Part shown: piece by piece, positions 20,994-29,258 of the stretch | How positions within the stretch are numbered: the first letter of the stretch is position 1 | How the letters are laid out: each line of letters starts with the position of its first letter | Assembly: GCF_001007995.1 (NCBI RefSeq) | Contig: NZ_CP011389.1 | Location: 124,001-188,000, forward strand | Direction: 5' to 3' | From: Deinococcus soli (ex Cha et al. 2016) | GTDB lineage: Bacteria > Deinococcota > Deinococci > Deinococcales > Deinococcaceae | Length of the DNA stretch: 64,000 nt | Made by a program: the position numbers and the translations under genes | Notes under the pieces: generated by a model | What the model was told of the DNA's origin: nothing | What the model saw: the letters and a program-made list of their open reading frames with translations, nothing else | Database searches by the model: none

Positions 20994-22130
20994 GTGAACA
21001 GCCCCGCAAACCGCATGATCAGGACCGTGAGAACCCTCCTGCTGGGAGGCCTGCTGCTCGGCAGCGCGTACGCCGCCCCCAGGGTCGGCCAGCACGACGG
21101 CTACACCCGGCTGGTATTCGACCTGCCCGCCGCCACGACTGCCAGCAGCCGGGTCACCGGCCAGAGCGTGACCGTTACCCTGGGCGCTTCCCTGAAGGCC
21201 GAGCAGGGCCCACTCAGTGCGTCGGGCGTCACCGCGTACGCCGTGGCGGGCCGGACCGTGACCGTCACCCTCGCCAGGGGGCACGCCAGCGCGAAGGTCA
21301 GCGTGCTGCCCGCCGGGGGCGGTCAGGGCGCCCGGCTGGTCATCGACGTGCCCAGCAGCGCCGCCGCAGCGGCCGTCCCGGCCCGTCCGGCGGCCACCCG
21401 GTCCCCTGTGCCCGCGCCGGTCGTGCGGCCTGCCGGGACGTCCGTGGTGCGGCCCCGCGTGGTCCTCGACCCCGGGCATGGGGGCACCGATCCCGGCATG
21501 GTCAGCCGCTGGGTGACCGAGGAGGACGTCACGCTGGACGTCGCGCTGCGCACCCGCGCTGAACTCCTCAAGCACGGCGTGGACGTTGTCATGACCCGCA
21601 GCAGCGACCGGCACCTCAGCCCCGACAAGAAACGTGACCTCGCGGCGCGGTCGGCCATGGCGAACAACGGTCAGGTAAGTGCCTTCGTGAGCATTCACGT
21701 GAACGCTGCCAGTCCGTCCGCGCAGGGCATCGAGACGTACTACTTCGGGCAGCCGCTCGCGGGTGGGAACCGCAGCCTCGCCGTGCTGGAGAACGGGGGC
21801 GGCAGCGTCGGTCTGGAACTCACGCGGCAGGCGTCCAGCACCGCGCAGAAGGAACTGGGGGACATCCTCGCGCAGGCCAAGATCGCGTTCAGCCGTCAGC
21901 TGGCCCAGAAGGTCCAGGCGCGCCTGATCGCCGCGACGGGCGCGGTGAACCGCGGCGTGCAGACCGACGCGTTCTACGTCATCAAGAACCCCACCACGCC
22001 CGCCATCCTGGTCGAACTGGGCTTCGGGTCCAGTCCGGTCGAGGGACCGAAGCTCGGCAGCGCCGCCTACCGCGAGGTGCTGGCACAGGCGCTGGCCCGC
22101 GCGATCCTGGATTTCTTGAACACGAAGTGA
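20994..22130 (+). CDS. N-acetylmuramoyl-L-alanine amidase (Amidase_3)
   Basis: Exported zinc amidase that cuts the bond between MurNAc and L-Ala in peptidoglycan, for daughter-cell separation or remodelling. 378 residues: signal peptide (about 8-28, [18 protein letters not shown]), an AMIN-like beta domain (about 30-120), an Ala/Pro-rich linker (about 122-155), and the amidase domain (about 158-375). That domain has [13 protein letters not shown] (zinc His), the following Glu, SIHVNA (second zinc His) and a catalytic Glu in LVELGF. GTG 20994 is chosen because it gives a clean signal peptide and follows TACACT. Confidence 0.9.
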   Translation: MNSPANRMIRTVRTLLLGGLLLGSAYAAPRVGQHDGYTRLVFDLPAATTASSRVTGQSVTVTLGASLKAEQGPLSASGVTAYAVAGRTVTVTLARGHASAKVSVLPAGGGQGARLVIDVPSSAAAAAVPARPAATRSPVPAPVVRPAGTSVVRPRVVLDPGHGGTDPGMVSRWVTEEDVTLDVALRTRAELLKHGVDVVMTRSSDRHLSPDKKRDLAARSAMANNGQVSAFVSIHVNAASPSAQGIETYYFGQPLAGGNRSLAVLENGGGSVGLELTRQASSTAQKELGDILAQAKIAFSRQLAQKVQARLIAATGAVNRGVQTDAFYVIKNPTTPAILVELGFGSSPVEGPKLGSAAYREVLAQALARAILDFLNTK

Positions 22131-22194
22131 GCCGTCAGAGCGTGCGCCCCCAGCCGACCGGGGGCGCACGCCAGTAATGTGGGCCGGTCTGGGC

Positions 22195-22524
22195 TCAGTC
22201 GGGCTGATTGACCGGGCGGGCGTGGTCCAGCCAGCCCCAGTCGCGCAGGTACGCGCGGAAGTCGCCCAGCAGCTCGGCGGCCTCGGTCTGGTCCGTGCTG
22301 GGCAGCGTGCGCAGCCACGCCTCGCCGGTCAGGCGGGTGTAGGCCAGCAGGGGTGCAGGCTCGCCCAGGAACGCCTCAAGGCTCTCCAGCAGCTCCTCGG
22401 CGCGCGAGCGGGTCCAGGGGCGCTGGCGGGCCAGTTCATTCAGGTAGTCCGCAGCGGCGTGCTCCAGCAGCGCAGGGCGCCCCACGATCCAGGGGGCCTT
22501 GACGGGCGGCAGGCCAGTCGTCAC
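22195..22524 (-). CDS. Conserved hypothetical helical protein
   Basis: 109 residues and all-helical. LNELARQRPWTRSRAEELLE and the AWLRTLP...FRAYLRDWGWL region resemble the core-binding (SAM-like) N-terminal domain of tyrosine recombinases, but no catalytic domain follows, so the role is unknown. GTG 22522-22524 overlaps the stop of the PhoX-like gene by 4 bp; ATG 22533 is an alternative three codons upstream. It is likely the second gene of that operon. Confidence 0.55.
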   Translation of the reverse strand: MTTGLPPVKAPWIVGRPALLEHAAADYLNELARQRPWTRSRAEELLESLEAFLGEPAPLLAYTRLTGEAWLRTLPSTDQTEAAELLGDFRAYLRDWGWLDHARPVNQPD

Positions 22525-24215
22525 GCGCGCCACCCGGGGAAGCCCTCAATGGCGACCAGCGTGGGGCGCGGGACGTTCGTGCCGGGTTTCGCGGCGAAGT
22601 TCGAACGGAGTTTGTCCAGGCTCTCGCTGTCCTCGCCGGGGTGCTGGATGGCCAGGAACAGCGTTTTCCCGTCCGGGGACCACACGGGACCGGTCATCTC
22701 GGCGTCCACCGGGCCGATCGCGAAGCGGTACGCCTTGCCCGCGTTGGGCCCCTCGGTGGGGAAGAAGAACATGGCGTTGTTGCCGTGGAAGCCCTTGATG
22801 GGGTTGGTGCTCAGGTCGCTGTTGTCCGTGACCATCCACAGGTTCCCGTAGGGGTCGAACACGAGGTTGTCAGGACTGGCGAAGCCGCTCTGCGGGCCGC
22901 CCACGGCGAACACCTCCCACAGGAACGTCTGCGCGGTCCAGTCGTCCTTGGCTTCACGGAACTTGATGATCTGCCCGAAGTAGTTGCCGTGCTTGCTGTT
23001 GTTCGTCAGGGCGACGTACACCTCGCCGGTCCGGGGGTGAATCTCGATGTCCTCTGGCCGGTCGACCGGGGTGCCGCCCACGGCTAGGGCGCTGGCGCGG
23101 GCGTCGGCCAGCACGTCGGCCTGATTGGCGAACAGCGGCTTGCCGTCGGCACCTTTGGCTTCCTGAAGTTTCTTGTTGCGGTCGAAGTCCAGCAGGACCC
23201 ACGTGCCGTTGCCGAAGTTCGCGACGTACAGGTCGCCTTCTTCGAGCAGCTTCAGGTTCGCGGCGCGGTCGTTCGGGTTGTACTTGCCGCGGGACACGAA
23301 CTTGTACACGCAGGAGTCCTGCATGTCGTCACCCATGTAGCCCACGACGCGGCCGTCGGCGGCGACGGTCACGGCGACGTTCTCGTGCCGGAAACGGCCC
23401 ATCGCGGTGCGTTTCTTGGGCGTGGACTTGGGGTCGAAGGGGTCGATTTCGGTCACCCAGCCCTGGTGCATGGCCTCGTAGCCGCTGCCGGCCCAGGCCT
23501 TGGTGTAGCCGTCCACGTTCTCCTCGCAGGTCAGGAGGGTGCCCCAGGGGGTCTGTCCGCCGGAGCAGTTGCCGATGGTGCCCTTGACCATCGTGGCGCC
23601 CTTCACGGCGGCCGAGCCGCGCGCGGGGCCGGTCAGTTCGATGTCGGTCAGCGCGTCGATGCGGCGGTTGCGGGGGTCGGGCACGATGGCCCACTTGCCG
23701 CCCTCCTTGCGCACCCGCACGACACTGACCCCCATGGCTTCCATCTCAGCTTTGATCTGCCCGGGCGTGCGGTTCTTGGTATCGCCGCCGACGAACAGGG
23801 CGTTCACGTACTCGTGGTTGATGGTCAGCAGGGCGTCGGTGCTGCTCTGGCCACCCTCGAGCATGTCGATGGGGAAGAAGCCGACATAGTCGTGATTGAA
23901 GCCGATCTCGCGTCCGGCGTCCGTGAAGACTTCACCCCAGGGGGCCAGCACCTGATAGCGGAAGCCTGCGGGCAGGGTCAGGGCGTCGGCGTTGCCGGTG
24001 GGAATCGCGCGGAACGGCGGGACCGTCTGGGGTTTGACGGCCCTGGGGTCCACGGCGCTGGGGGCGCCGTTGTTCACGGCCTCGGCCTCGCTGATGGTCA
24101 GGGGCAGGGCGACGGCGGCGGCCGTGGCGGCGGCGCTGCCCAGCGCGCTGCGGCGGGTGAGTCTGGTGTCCAGCAGTCGGTGCCAGAAGCTGGCGGTACC
24201 CGTGTCCTGTGTCAT
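22521..24215 (-). CDS. PhoX/DUF839 family exported protein with Tat signal
   Basis: 564 residues. The N-terminus has a twin-arginine signal (RLTRRSALGSAAA, about 14-26) followed by a hydrophobic stretch, so it is folded in the cytoplasm and exported by Tat. The mature protein is a beta-propeller of the DUF839 / alkaline phosphatase PhoX family: GFNHDYVGFFP, TINHEYVN, LLTCEENVDGY, GRFRHENVAV and PEDIEIHPRTGEVYVALTN are typical. PhoX enzymes are calcium/iron phosphatases; actual phosphatase activity here is inferred. The ATG at 24215 is 7 bp after CATTCT (24223-24228). Confidence 0.9.
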   Translation of the reverse strand: MTQDTGTASFWHRLLDTRLTRRSALGSAAATAAAVALPLTISEAEAVNNGAPSAVDPRAVKPQTVPPFRAIPTGNADALTLPAGFRYQVLAPWGEVFTDAGREIGFNHDYVGFFPIDMLEGGQSSTDALLTINHEYVNALFVGGDTKNRTPGQIKAEMEAMGVSVVRVRKEGGKWAIVPDPRNRRIDALTDIELTGPARGSAAVKGATMVKGTIGNCSGGQTPWGTLLTCEENVDGYTKAWAGSGYEAMHQGWVTEIDPFDPKSTPKKRTAMGRFRHENVAVTVAADGRVVGYMGDDMQDSCVYKFVSRGKYNPNDRAANLKLLEEGDLYVANFGNGTWVLLDFDRNKKLQEAKGADGKPLFANQADVLADARASALAVGGTPVDRPEDIEIHPRTGEVYVALTNNSKHGNYFGQIIKFREAKDDWTAQTFLWEVFAVGGPQSGFASPDNLVFDPYGNLWMVTDNSDLSTNPIKGFHGNNAMFFFPTEGPNAGKAYRFAIGPVDAEMTGPVWSPDGKTLFLAIQHPGEDSESLDKLRSNFAAKPGTNVPRPTLVAIEGFPGWRA

Positions 24216-24287
24216 GCGCCGAAGAATGCCGCGCCTTTGTGACGTGAGGGTCAATTCGGTGTCAGGCGCCTGTCAGGCTGGGACGGG

Positions 24288-24293
24288 TATGGT
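24288..24293 (+). promoter_or_regulatory. Possible -10 box ahead of a structured leader
   Basis: TATGGT, followed about 10 bp later by two hairpins in the PhoX/spoVS divergent gap; no frame starts right after it. Confidence 0.3.
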
Positions 24294-24304
24294 TCGCTCG
24301 GCGT

Positions 24305-24356
24305 CCCCCCCCGAAGGGGGGCAGGGCCGGATACCGCAAACATGTGGTGTCCGGCC
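24305..24356 (+). promoter_or_regulatory. Two stable hairpins in the PhoX-spoVS gap
   Basis: First hairpin: C-run and G-run closing a CGAA loop (about 24305-24322). Second: an 11-bp stem with one G-T pair (24325-24335 with 24346-24356) and a 10-base loop. They lie upstream of the spoVS promoter and could belong to a small RNA or to the 5' region of a longer spoVS transcript. I do not recognise a known riboswitch. Confidence 0.4.
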
Positions 24357-24370
24357 GGGAGTGCCACGCT

Positions 24371-24388
24371 TAATATGAAACTGTTTCA
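24371..24388 (+). promoter_or_regulatory. spoVS -10 box with overlapping palindrome
   Basis: TAATAT (24371-24376) runs into the perfect palindrome TGAAACTGTTTCA (24376-24388). The palindrome covers the expected transcription start and looks like a repressor operator. The site is unusually AT-rich for this DNA. Confidence 0.5.
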
Positions 24389-24424
24389 ACTGCGGTCCAT
24401 CTGGACGGCCGGTTGGAAAGGAGC

Positions 24425-24715
24425 ATGATTTTGGAAACCCTGCGCGTGTCCGGCACGTCCCGCCCCAATGCCATCGCCGGTGCTATCGCCGCTCTACTGC
24501 GTTCGCAGGGGCAGGTCGAGATCCAGGCGATCGGTCCGGCGGCCGTGAATCAGGCGGTCAAGGCCCTCGCCATTGCCCGTGGATACCTGGTGGGCGACCA
24601 CCTGGACCTCTACACTCAGCCTGAATTCGTCAAGCTGGACGTTCATGACGAGGAACGCACCGCAGTGCGCTTCTTCGTGCAGGGCATCCCGGCACCCACA
24701 GCCCCGCAGGGCTGA
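24425..24715 (+). CDS. spoVS: Stage V sporulation protein S-like (SpoVS) protein
   Basis: 96 residues. SpoVS is a small Alba-like nucleic-acid-binding protein, first known from Bacillus sporulation but common in non-sporulating Deinococcus-Thermus bacteria. Typical segments are LRVSGTSRPNAIAGAIA (about 5-21), the IQAIGPAAVNQAVKALAIARGYL block (about 36-58) and LDVHDEERTAVRFFV near the C-terminus. The true start is ATG 24425, preceded by the strong AAAGGAG at 24418-24423. Unlike most neighbours it has a leader, with a palindrome at its promoter, so it is probably regulated. Its target (DNA or RNA) is unknown. Confidence 0.92.
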   Translation: MILETLRVSGTSRPNAIAGAIAALLRSQGQVEIQAIGPAAVNQAVKALAIARGYLVGDHLDLYTQPEFVKLDVHDEERTAVRFFVQGIPAPTAPQG

Positions 24716-24858
24716 GGACTGCCAGTTCTGGAGGGGCGCGCCATGCGGGGGACCGTGGGCGCGCTCTTTCCGGTGGTTCTCGGGTCAAGACAGCCAGAGG
24801 GGAGTCTCATAAAATCTGAGTCTGACTCGCTAAGATATGAGGCAGGAGGCAGTCTGAC

Positions 24859-25542
24859 ATGGAATTCCTCGGCCCCTACACCCCGCTGATCCTGCTGATC
24901 CTGATCGCGTCCTTCGTGATCCAGGGCTCCCTGACCCGCACCTACCGCCGCTGGAGTGGGGTGCGCAACCCCCGCAACCTGACCGGTGAGCAGGTGGCCC
25001 GGATGATGCTCGACGCCAACGGCCTGAACCACATACCCGTGAACGCCGTCCCCGGCAGCCTCAGCGACCACTACGACCCCATGCGCAAGACCGTGAACCT
25101 CAGCGAGGGCGTGTACGGCGTCCCCAGCGTCGCCGCGATGGCCGTCGCCGCGCACGAGGTCGGGCACGCCATCCAGGACCGCGTGCGCATGCCCGCCCTG
25201 GTCGCCCGGGGCCGCCTGGCCGTCCCGCTGAGCCTCGGCATGAACCTCGCGCCGCTGCTCGTCATGGCGGGCATCTTCCTGCAACTGACCGGCCTGCTGT
25301 GGCTGGGCGTGGTCCTGTTCGGCGCCGCGCTGCTCTTCCACCTGATCACCCTGCCCGTGGAATTCGACGCCAGCCGCCGCGCCCTGGCCTACCTGAACCA
25401 GACCGGCCTGAGCGGCAGCCCCGAAGCGAAGGGCGGCGCCCGCAGCGTCCTGACCGCCGCCGCGCTGACCTACGTCGCGGGCTTCGCCATGGCCCTGGCG
25501 CAGTTCCTGAACATCTTCAGCATCGCCCGCAACAGCGACTGA
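24859..25542 (+). CDS. Membrane zinc metallopeptidase (neutral zinc metallopeptidase type)
   Basis: 227 residues, matching the YugP-like neutral zinc metallopeptidase family. Helix 1 spans about 5-25. The soluble part has GLNHIPVNAVPG and HYDPMRKTVNLSEGVY, then the HEVGHA zinc motif (HExxH, near 95-100), followed by two or three further helices and EFDASRRALAYL, which carries a conserved Glu. The active site probably faces the cytoplasm or the membrane surface. The gene has a regular leader: TAAGAT near 24831 and AGGAGG about 9 bases before the ATG. Confidence 0.9.
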   Translation: MEFLGPYTPLILLILIASFVIQGSLTRTYRRWSGVRNPRNLTGEQVARMMLDANGLNHIPVNAVPGSLSDHYDPMRKTVNLSEGVYGVPSVAAMAVAAHEVGHAIQDRVRMPALVARGRLAVPLSLGMNLAPLLVMAGIFLQLTGLLWLGVVLFGAALLFHLITLPVEFDASRRALAYLNQTGLSGSPEAKGGARSVLTAAALTYVAGFAMALAQFLNIFSIARNSD

Positions 25543-25553
25543 CCGCCCACGGA

Positions 25554-25584
25554 AAACCGCCCCGGCCTTGCGCTGGGGCGGTTT
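25554..25584. terminator. Terminator after the metallopeptidase gene
   Basis: Perfect 10-bp stem AAACCGCCCC / GGGGCGGTTT with an 11-base loop. The T-rich right arm helps rightward termination and the A-rich left arm could serve the opposite direction. Confidence 0.75.
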
Positions 25585-25596
25585 GCTTGCACTGCG

Positions 25597-25734
25597 TCAT
25601 ACGGATTCCGTCTGTTTCGTTCACAACCCGGAACATCACCGGGTTGTAAACTCCACGCCCGGAACCCGTTTTGCTCCTGCTCGCATCCGCTCGGGTTGAA
25701 AGGTTTGCAAACCTTTCAACCGGAGTCCGTCTCA
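25597..25734. repeat. Structured intergenic repeat with terminal inverted repeats, copy 2
   Basis: Ends are TCATACGGATTCCG and CGGAGTCCGTCTCA. Interior hairpin 1 is GTTCACAACCCGG / CCGGGTTGTAAAC (about 25619-25651). Hairpin 2 is a long near-perfect palindrome around GGTTTGCAAACC (about 25691-25722). The right end supplies the TGA of the leftward SufT-like gene. About 80 percent alike by eye to the copy at 49014. Confidence 0.75.
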
Positions 25735-26082
25735 GACGTTGAAGCCGAACATGCGCATCTGACGCTTGCCGTCCTCGGTCATCTTGTCCGGACCCCATGG
25801 CGGCGTCCACACGAACTCCACGTTCACCTCGCTGACGCCGTCCAGGCGGCCCACGGCGAGTTCCGCGTCGCTGCGGATCAGGTCCTGCACCGGGCAGCCC
25901 ACGCTCGTCAGGGTCATGGTGATGTCCACCAGACCGGACGCCTGGATGTCCACGCCGTAGATCAGGCCGAGGTCCACCACGTTCACCGGGATTTCCGGGT
26001 CCTTCACGACCTTCAGGGCCTCCAGCACCTGCGCCTCGCTGGGCAGGCCCGCCGGGGTCGGCGCGTTCTCGGGCGCGGTCAT
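25732..26082 (-). CDS. MIP18/SufT-like iron-sulphur assembly protein
   Basis: 116 residues of the DUF59 (MIP18/PaaD) family, whose SufT members help mature Fe-S proteins. Seen: VLEALKVVKDPEIPVNVVDLGLIY (about 19-42) and the conserved MTLTSVGCPVQDLI (about 56-69) with the reactive Cys. The C-terminal FVWTPPWGPDKM is typical of SufT. Its ATG overlaps the rhodanese stop by one base (TGATG), so the two are coupled. The stop codon lies in the repeat. Confidence 0.9.
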   Translation of the reverse strand: MTAPENAPTPAGLPSEAQVLEALKVVKDPEIPVNVVDLGLIYGVDIQASGLVDITMTLTSVGCPVQDLIRSDAELAVGRLDGVSEVNVEFVWTPPWGPDKMTEDGKRQMRMFGFNV

Positions 26083-26396
26083 CAGTTCCCGCCCTGCACG
26101 CTGGGCAGGCCGTCCTGCACCCAGGCCATCGTGCCGCCCTCGAGGTTCACGACCGAATCGTACCCCTGCGCCTTCAGGAACTCGCCCGCGCGGGCGCTGC
26201 GCGCGCCACTGCGGCAGATCATGACCAGTTCACGGTCCTTCGGGAGTTCCGCGTAGCGGGTCTCGAACTCGCTCAGGGGGATCAGCTGGGCACCCTCGGC
26301 GTGCACCTCGTCGAATTCGTTCTGTTCGCGGACGTCCACGAGCAGCGCGCCCTGCTGCACGCGGCGCAGTCCTTCCTGTGGGGTGACATCTTCCAT
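26082..26396 (-). CDS. Rhodanese-domain sulphurtransferase
   Basis: 104-residue single-domain rhodanese. The active-site loop CRSGARS (about residues 59-65) carries the persulphide-forming Cys, and VDVREQNEFDEVH near 20-32 is the first conserved block. It probably supplies sulphur or handles persulphides; its coupling to a SufT-like gene suggests a role in Fe-S assembly. ATG 26396 is 7 bp after TATGCT (26404-26409), which rejects the longer frame to 26420. Confidence 0.9.
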   Translation of the reverse strand: MEDVTPQEGLRRVQQGALLVDVREQNEFDEVHAEGAQLIPLSEFETRYAELPKDRELVMICRSGARSARAGEFLKAQGYDSVVNLEGGTMAWVQDGLPSVQGGN

Positions 26397-26403
26397 GCGG
26401 CCC

Positions 26404-26450
26404 AGCATACCCGAGCGCACGGGTCGGAATGTGCCGCGTGCGCGTATCCT
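26404..26450. promoter_or_regulatory. Divergent leaderless promoters between two rhodanese genes
   Basis: Leftward TATGCT (26404-26409) and rightward TATCCT (26445-26450), each 6-7 bp from its start codon. The two transcription starts are about 60 bp apart. Confidence 0.55.
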
Positions 26451-26456
26451 GCGCGC

Positions 26457-26741
26457 ATGACCCTGCCCGAAGGTGCCACCGTCATCGACCTGCGCCCTGA
26501 GGACCTGCGCGCCGCCGAACCCCTAGCCGGGCTGACCGCGCTTCCCGTGCGGGCCGTGAGCCTCCAGGCCATCGAGGACGGCGCGCACGGCCTCACCCCG
26601 GACCTGGGGCCGCTGGTCGTGATCTGCGAGCGGGGCGTGCGCTCCGGGCTGGCCGCCCGCTACCTGACGGCGGACGGGCTGGACGCGCGGGCATACCCCG
26701 GCGGCGTACCCGCGCTGAGAGGCGTGGTGAACGGCAACTGA
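26457..26741 (+). CDS. Second rhodanese-like protein
   Basis: 94 residues, shorter than the neighbour and divergent from it. The active loop reads CERGVRS (about 62-68), so the Cys is present but the canonical CRxGxR is changed to [16 protein letters not shown] near 10 is the N-terminal conserved block. It could be a sulphurtransferase with altered specificity. ATG 26457 follows TATCCT by 6 bp. Confidence 0.82.
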   Translation: MTLPEGATVIDLRPEDLRAAEPLAGLTALPVRAVSLQAIEDGAHGLTPDLGPLVVICERGVRSGLAARYLTADGLDARAYPGGVPALRGVVNGN

Positions 26742-26774
26742 CCGGGCGGGGACGCCTCTCACGCCGGGGGGCTC

Positions 26775-26780
26775 TAGACT
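26775..26780 (+). promoter_or_regulatory. -10 box of a leaderless promoter (aminotransferase)
   Basis: TAGACT, 7 bp before ATG 26788. Confidence 0.55.
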
Positions 26781-26787
26781 GACCGGC

Positions 26788-28248
<1,461 letters not shown>

Positions 28249-28283
28249 ACCCGGATCGGCCCTGACCGGGCATAGGCCAGTGT

Positions 28284-28316
28284 GCCGTCGACGGCGTGCA
28301 GGCGCGGGTGTACGCT
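28284..28316 (+). promoter_or_regulatory. Promoter region with palindrome (membrane protein gene)
   Basis: The 12-bp palindrome GCCGTCGACGGC (28284-28295) covers the -35 position of TACGCT (28311-28316), which lies 6 bp before ATG 28323. Confidence 0.4.
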
Positions 28317-28322
28317 GGACGC

Positions 28323-29210
28323 ATGATCGATCTGGGGCCACTGGCCTGGATGGTGCACGTCGCGGCGGCCTTCGCCATCGCGTTCTTCGCGCAGTCGGTG
28401 TTCAGCCCGAAGGGCCGCGAGGCGCGCGTCGTGATCCGTGCCATGATTCCCGTCGTGATCCTGACCCTGCTGGGCGCCGGGTGGCTGCCGCATCCGGTCG
28501 CGGGCATGTTGATCGGATACTTCGGCTCGCGGGCGTTCGGGCCGTGGGGCTCGGCGCGCGGCGGCCTGCTTGCGGCCGTGATCGCGGCGGTCGTCCTGAT
28601 GCAGCTGGGCGCGTCGTGGCTGCTGTTCCCGCTGTTCTTCATGGGGCTGGGCTGGCTCGCGTCGGGCGGCCCGGCGCGGGGTCGCCGCCGCGCGCCGAAG
28701 GTACAGGCGGAAGTGGCCGAGCTGCCGGCGCAGGCGACGGGCACGCCGTTGCCTGTGGCTGCCCCGTCCGCGGCCGAGGGACCGCTGGCGCCCTTCCTGG
28801 CCGACGCGCGGCTGCCCGCCCAGGCACGGGCGCAGCTCGTCGCGTTGAACCTCCGCACGCAGGAGGCGCTGTCGCTGCTGAAGGATCAGGGCCTGGAGGG
28901 CACCGAGGGGTTCTTCGTGGCCCGCGCGATCCGCGAGGAGTACGCGCCGGAGGCCGTGCAGGCGTACCTGAAGCTGCCCCGCTCGCTGGCGGACACCGGC
29001 GTGATTCAGGACGGCAAGACCGGCGCGGCCCTGCTGTCCGAGCAGCTGGAGTTGCTGCTGGACGGCGTGCAGGACATCATTGCGGGGTCGCTCCAGTCGG
29101 GTGGGCAGGCGCTGCTCACGCACGGGCGGTTCCTGCGCGAGCGCTTCGCGAAGGCCGAGCAGGACCTGCGCGTCCCGGTGATGATCCCGGCGGCCGACAA
29201 GGTGAAGTGA
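28323..29210 (+). CDS. Membrane protein with cytoplasmic helical domain (XpaC-like)
   Basis: 295 residues. Three or four hydrophobic helices (about 5-120) are followed by an Arg-rich turn (GRRRAPK), an Ala/Pro linker and a helical C-terminal domain (about 155-290). The segment [12 protein letters not shown]...[16 protein letters not shown] resembles the C-terminus of XpaC (5-bromo-4-chloroindolyl phosphate hydrolysis) proteins, which often accompany TelA toxic-anion-resistance genes; no telA is nearby. The assignment is tentative. Start chosen from TACGCT, leaderless. Confidence 0.6.
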   Translation: MIDLGPLAWMVHVAAAFAIAFFAQSVFSPKGREARVVIRAMIPVVILTLLGAGWLPHPVAGMLIGYFGSRAFGPWGSARGGLLAAVIAAVVLMQLGASWLLFPLFFMGLGWLASGGPARGRRRAPKVQAEVAELPAQATGTPLPVAAPSAAEGPLAPFLADARLPAQARAQLVALNLRTQEALSLLKDQGLEGTEGFFVARAIREEYAPEAVQAYLKLPRSLADTGVIQDGKTGAALLSEQLELLLDGVQDIIAGSLQSGGQALLTHGRFLRERFAKAEQDLRVPVMIPAADKVK

Positions 29211-29220
29211 CTCCGGCCGC

Positions 29221-29250
29221 CGTTACGTGCTGGGCGTAACGCGGTATGCT
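29221..29250 (+). promoter_or_regulatory. recQ promoter with inverted-repeat operator
   Basis: CGTTACG (29221-29227) and CGTAACG (29235-29241) form a perfect 7-bp inverted repeat with a 7-bp spacer, 3 bp upstream of the -10 box TATGCT (29245-29250). ATG follows 8 bp later. The position suits a repressor site. Confidence 0.5.
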
Positions 29251-29258
29251 GGGGGGCG

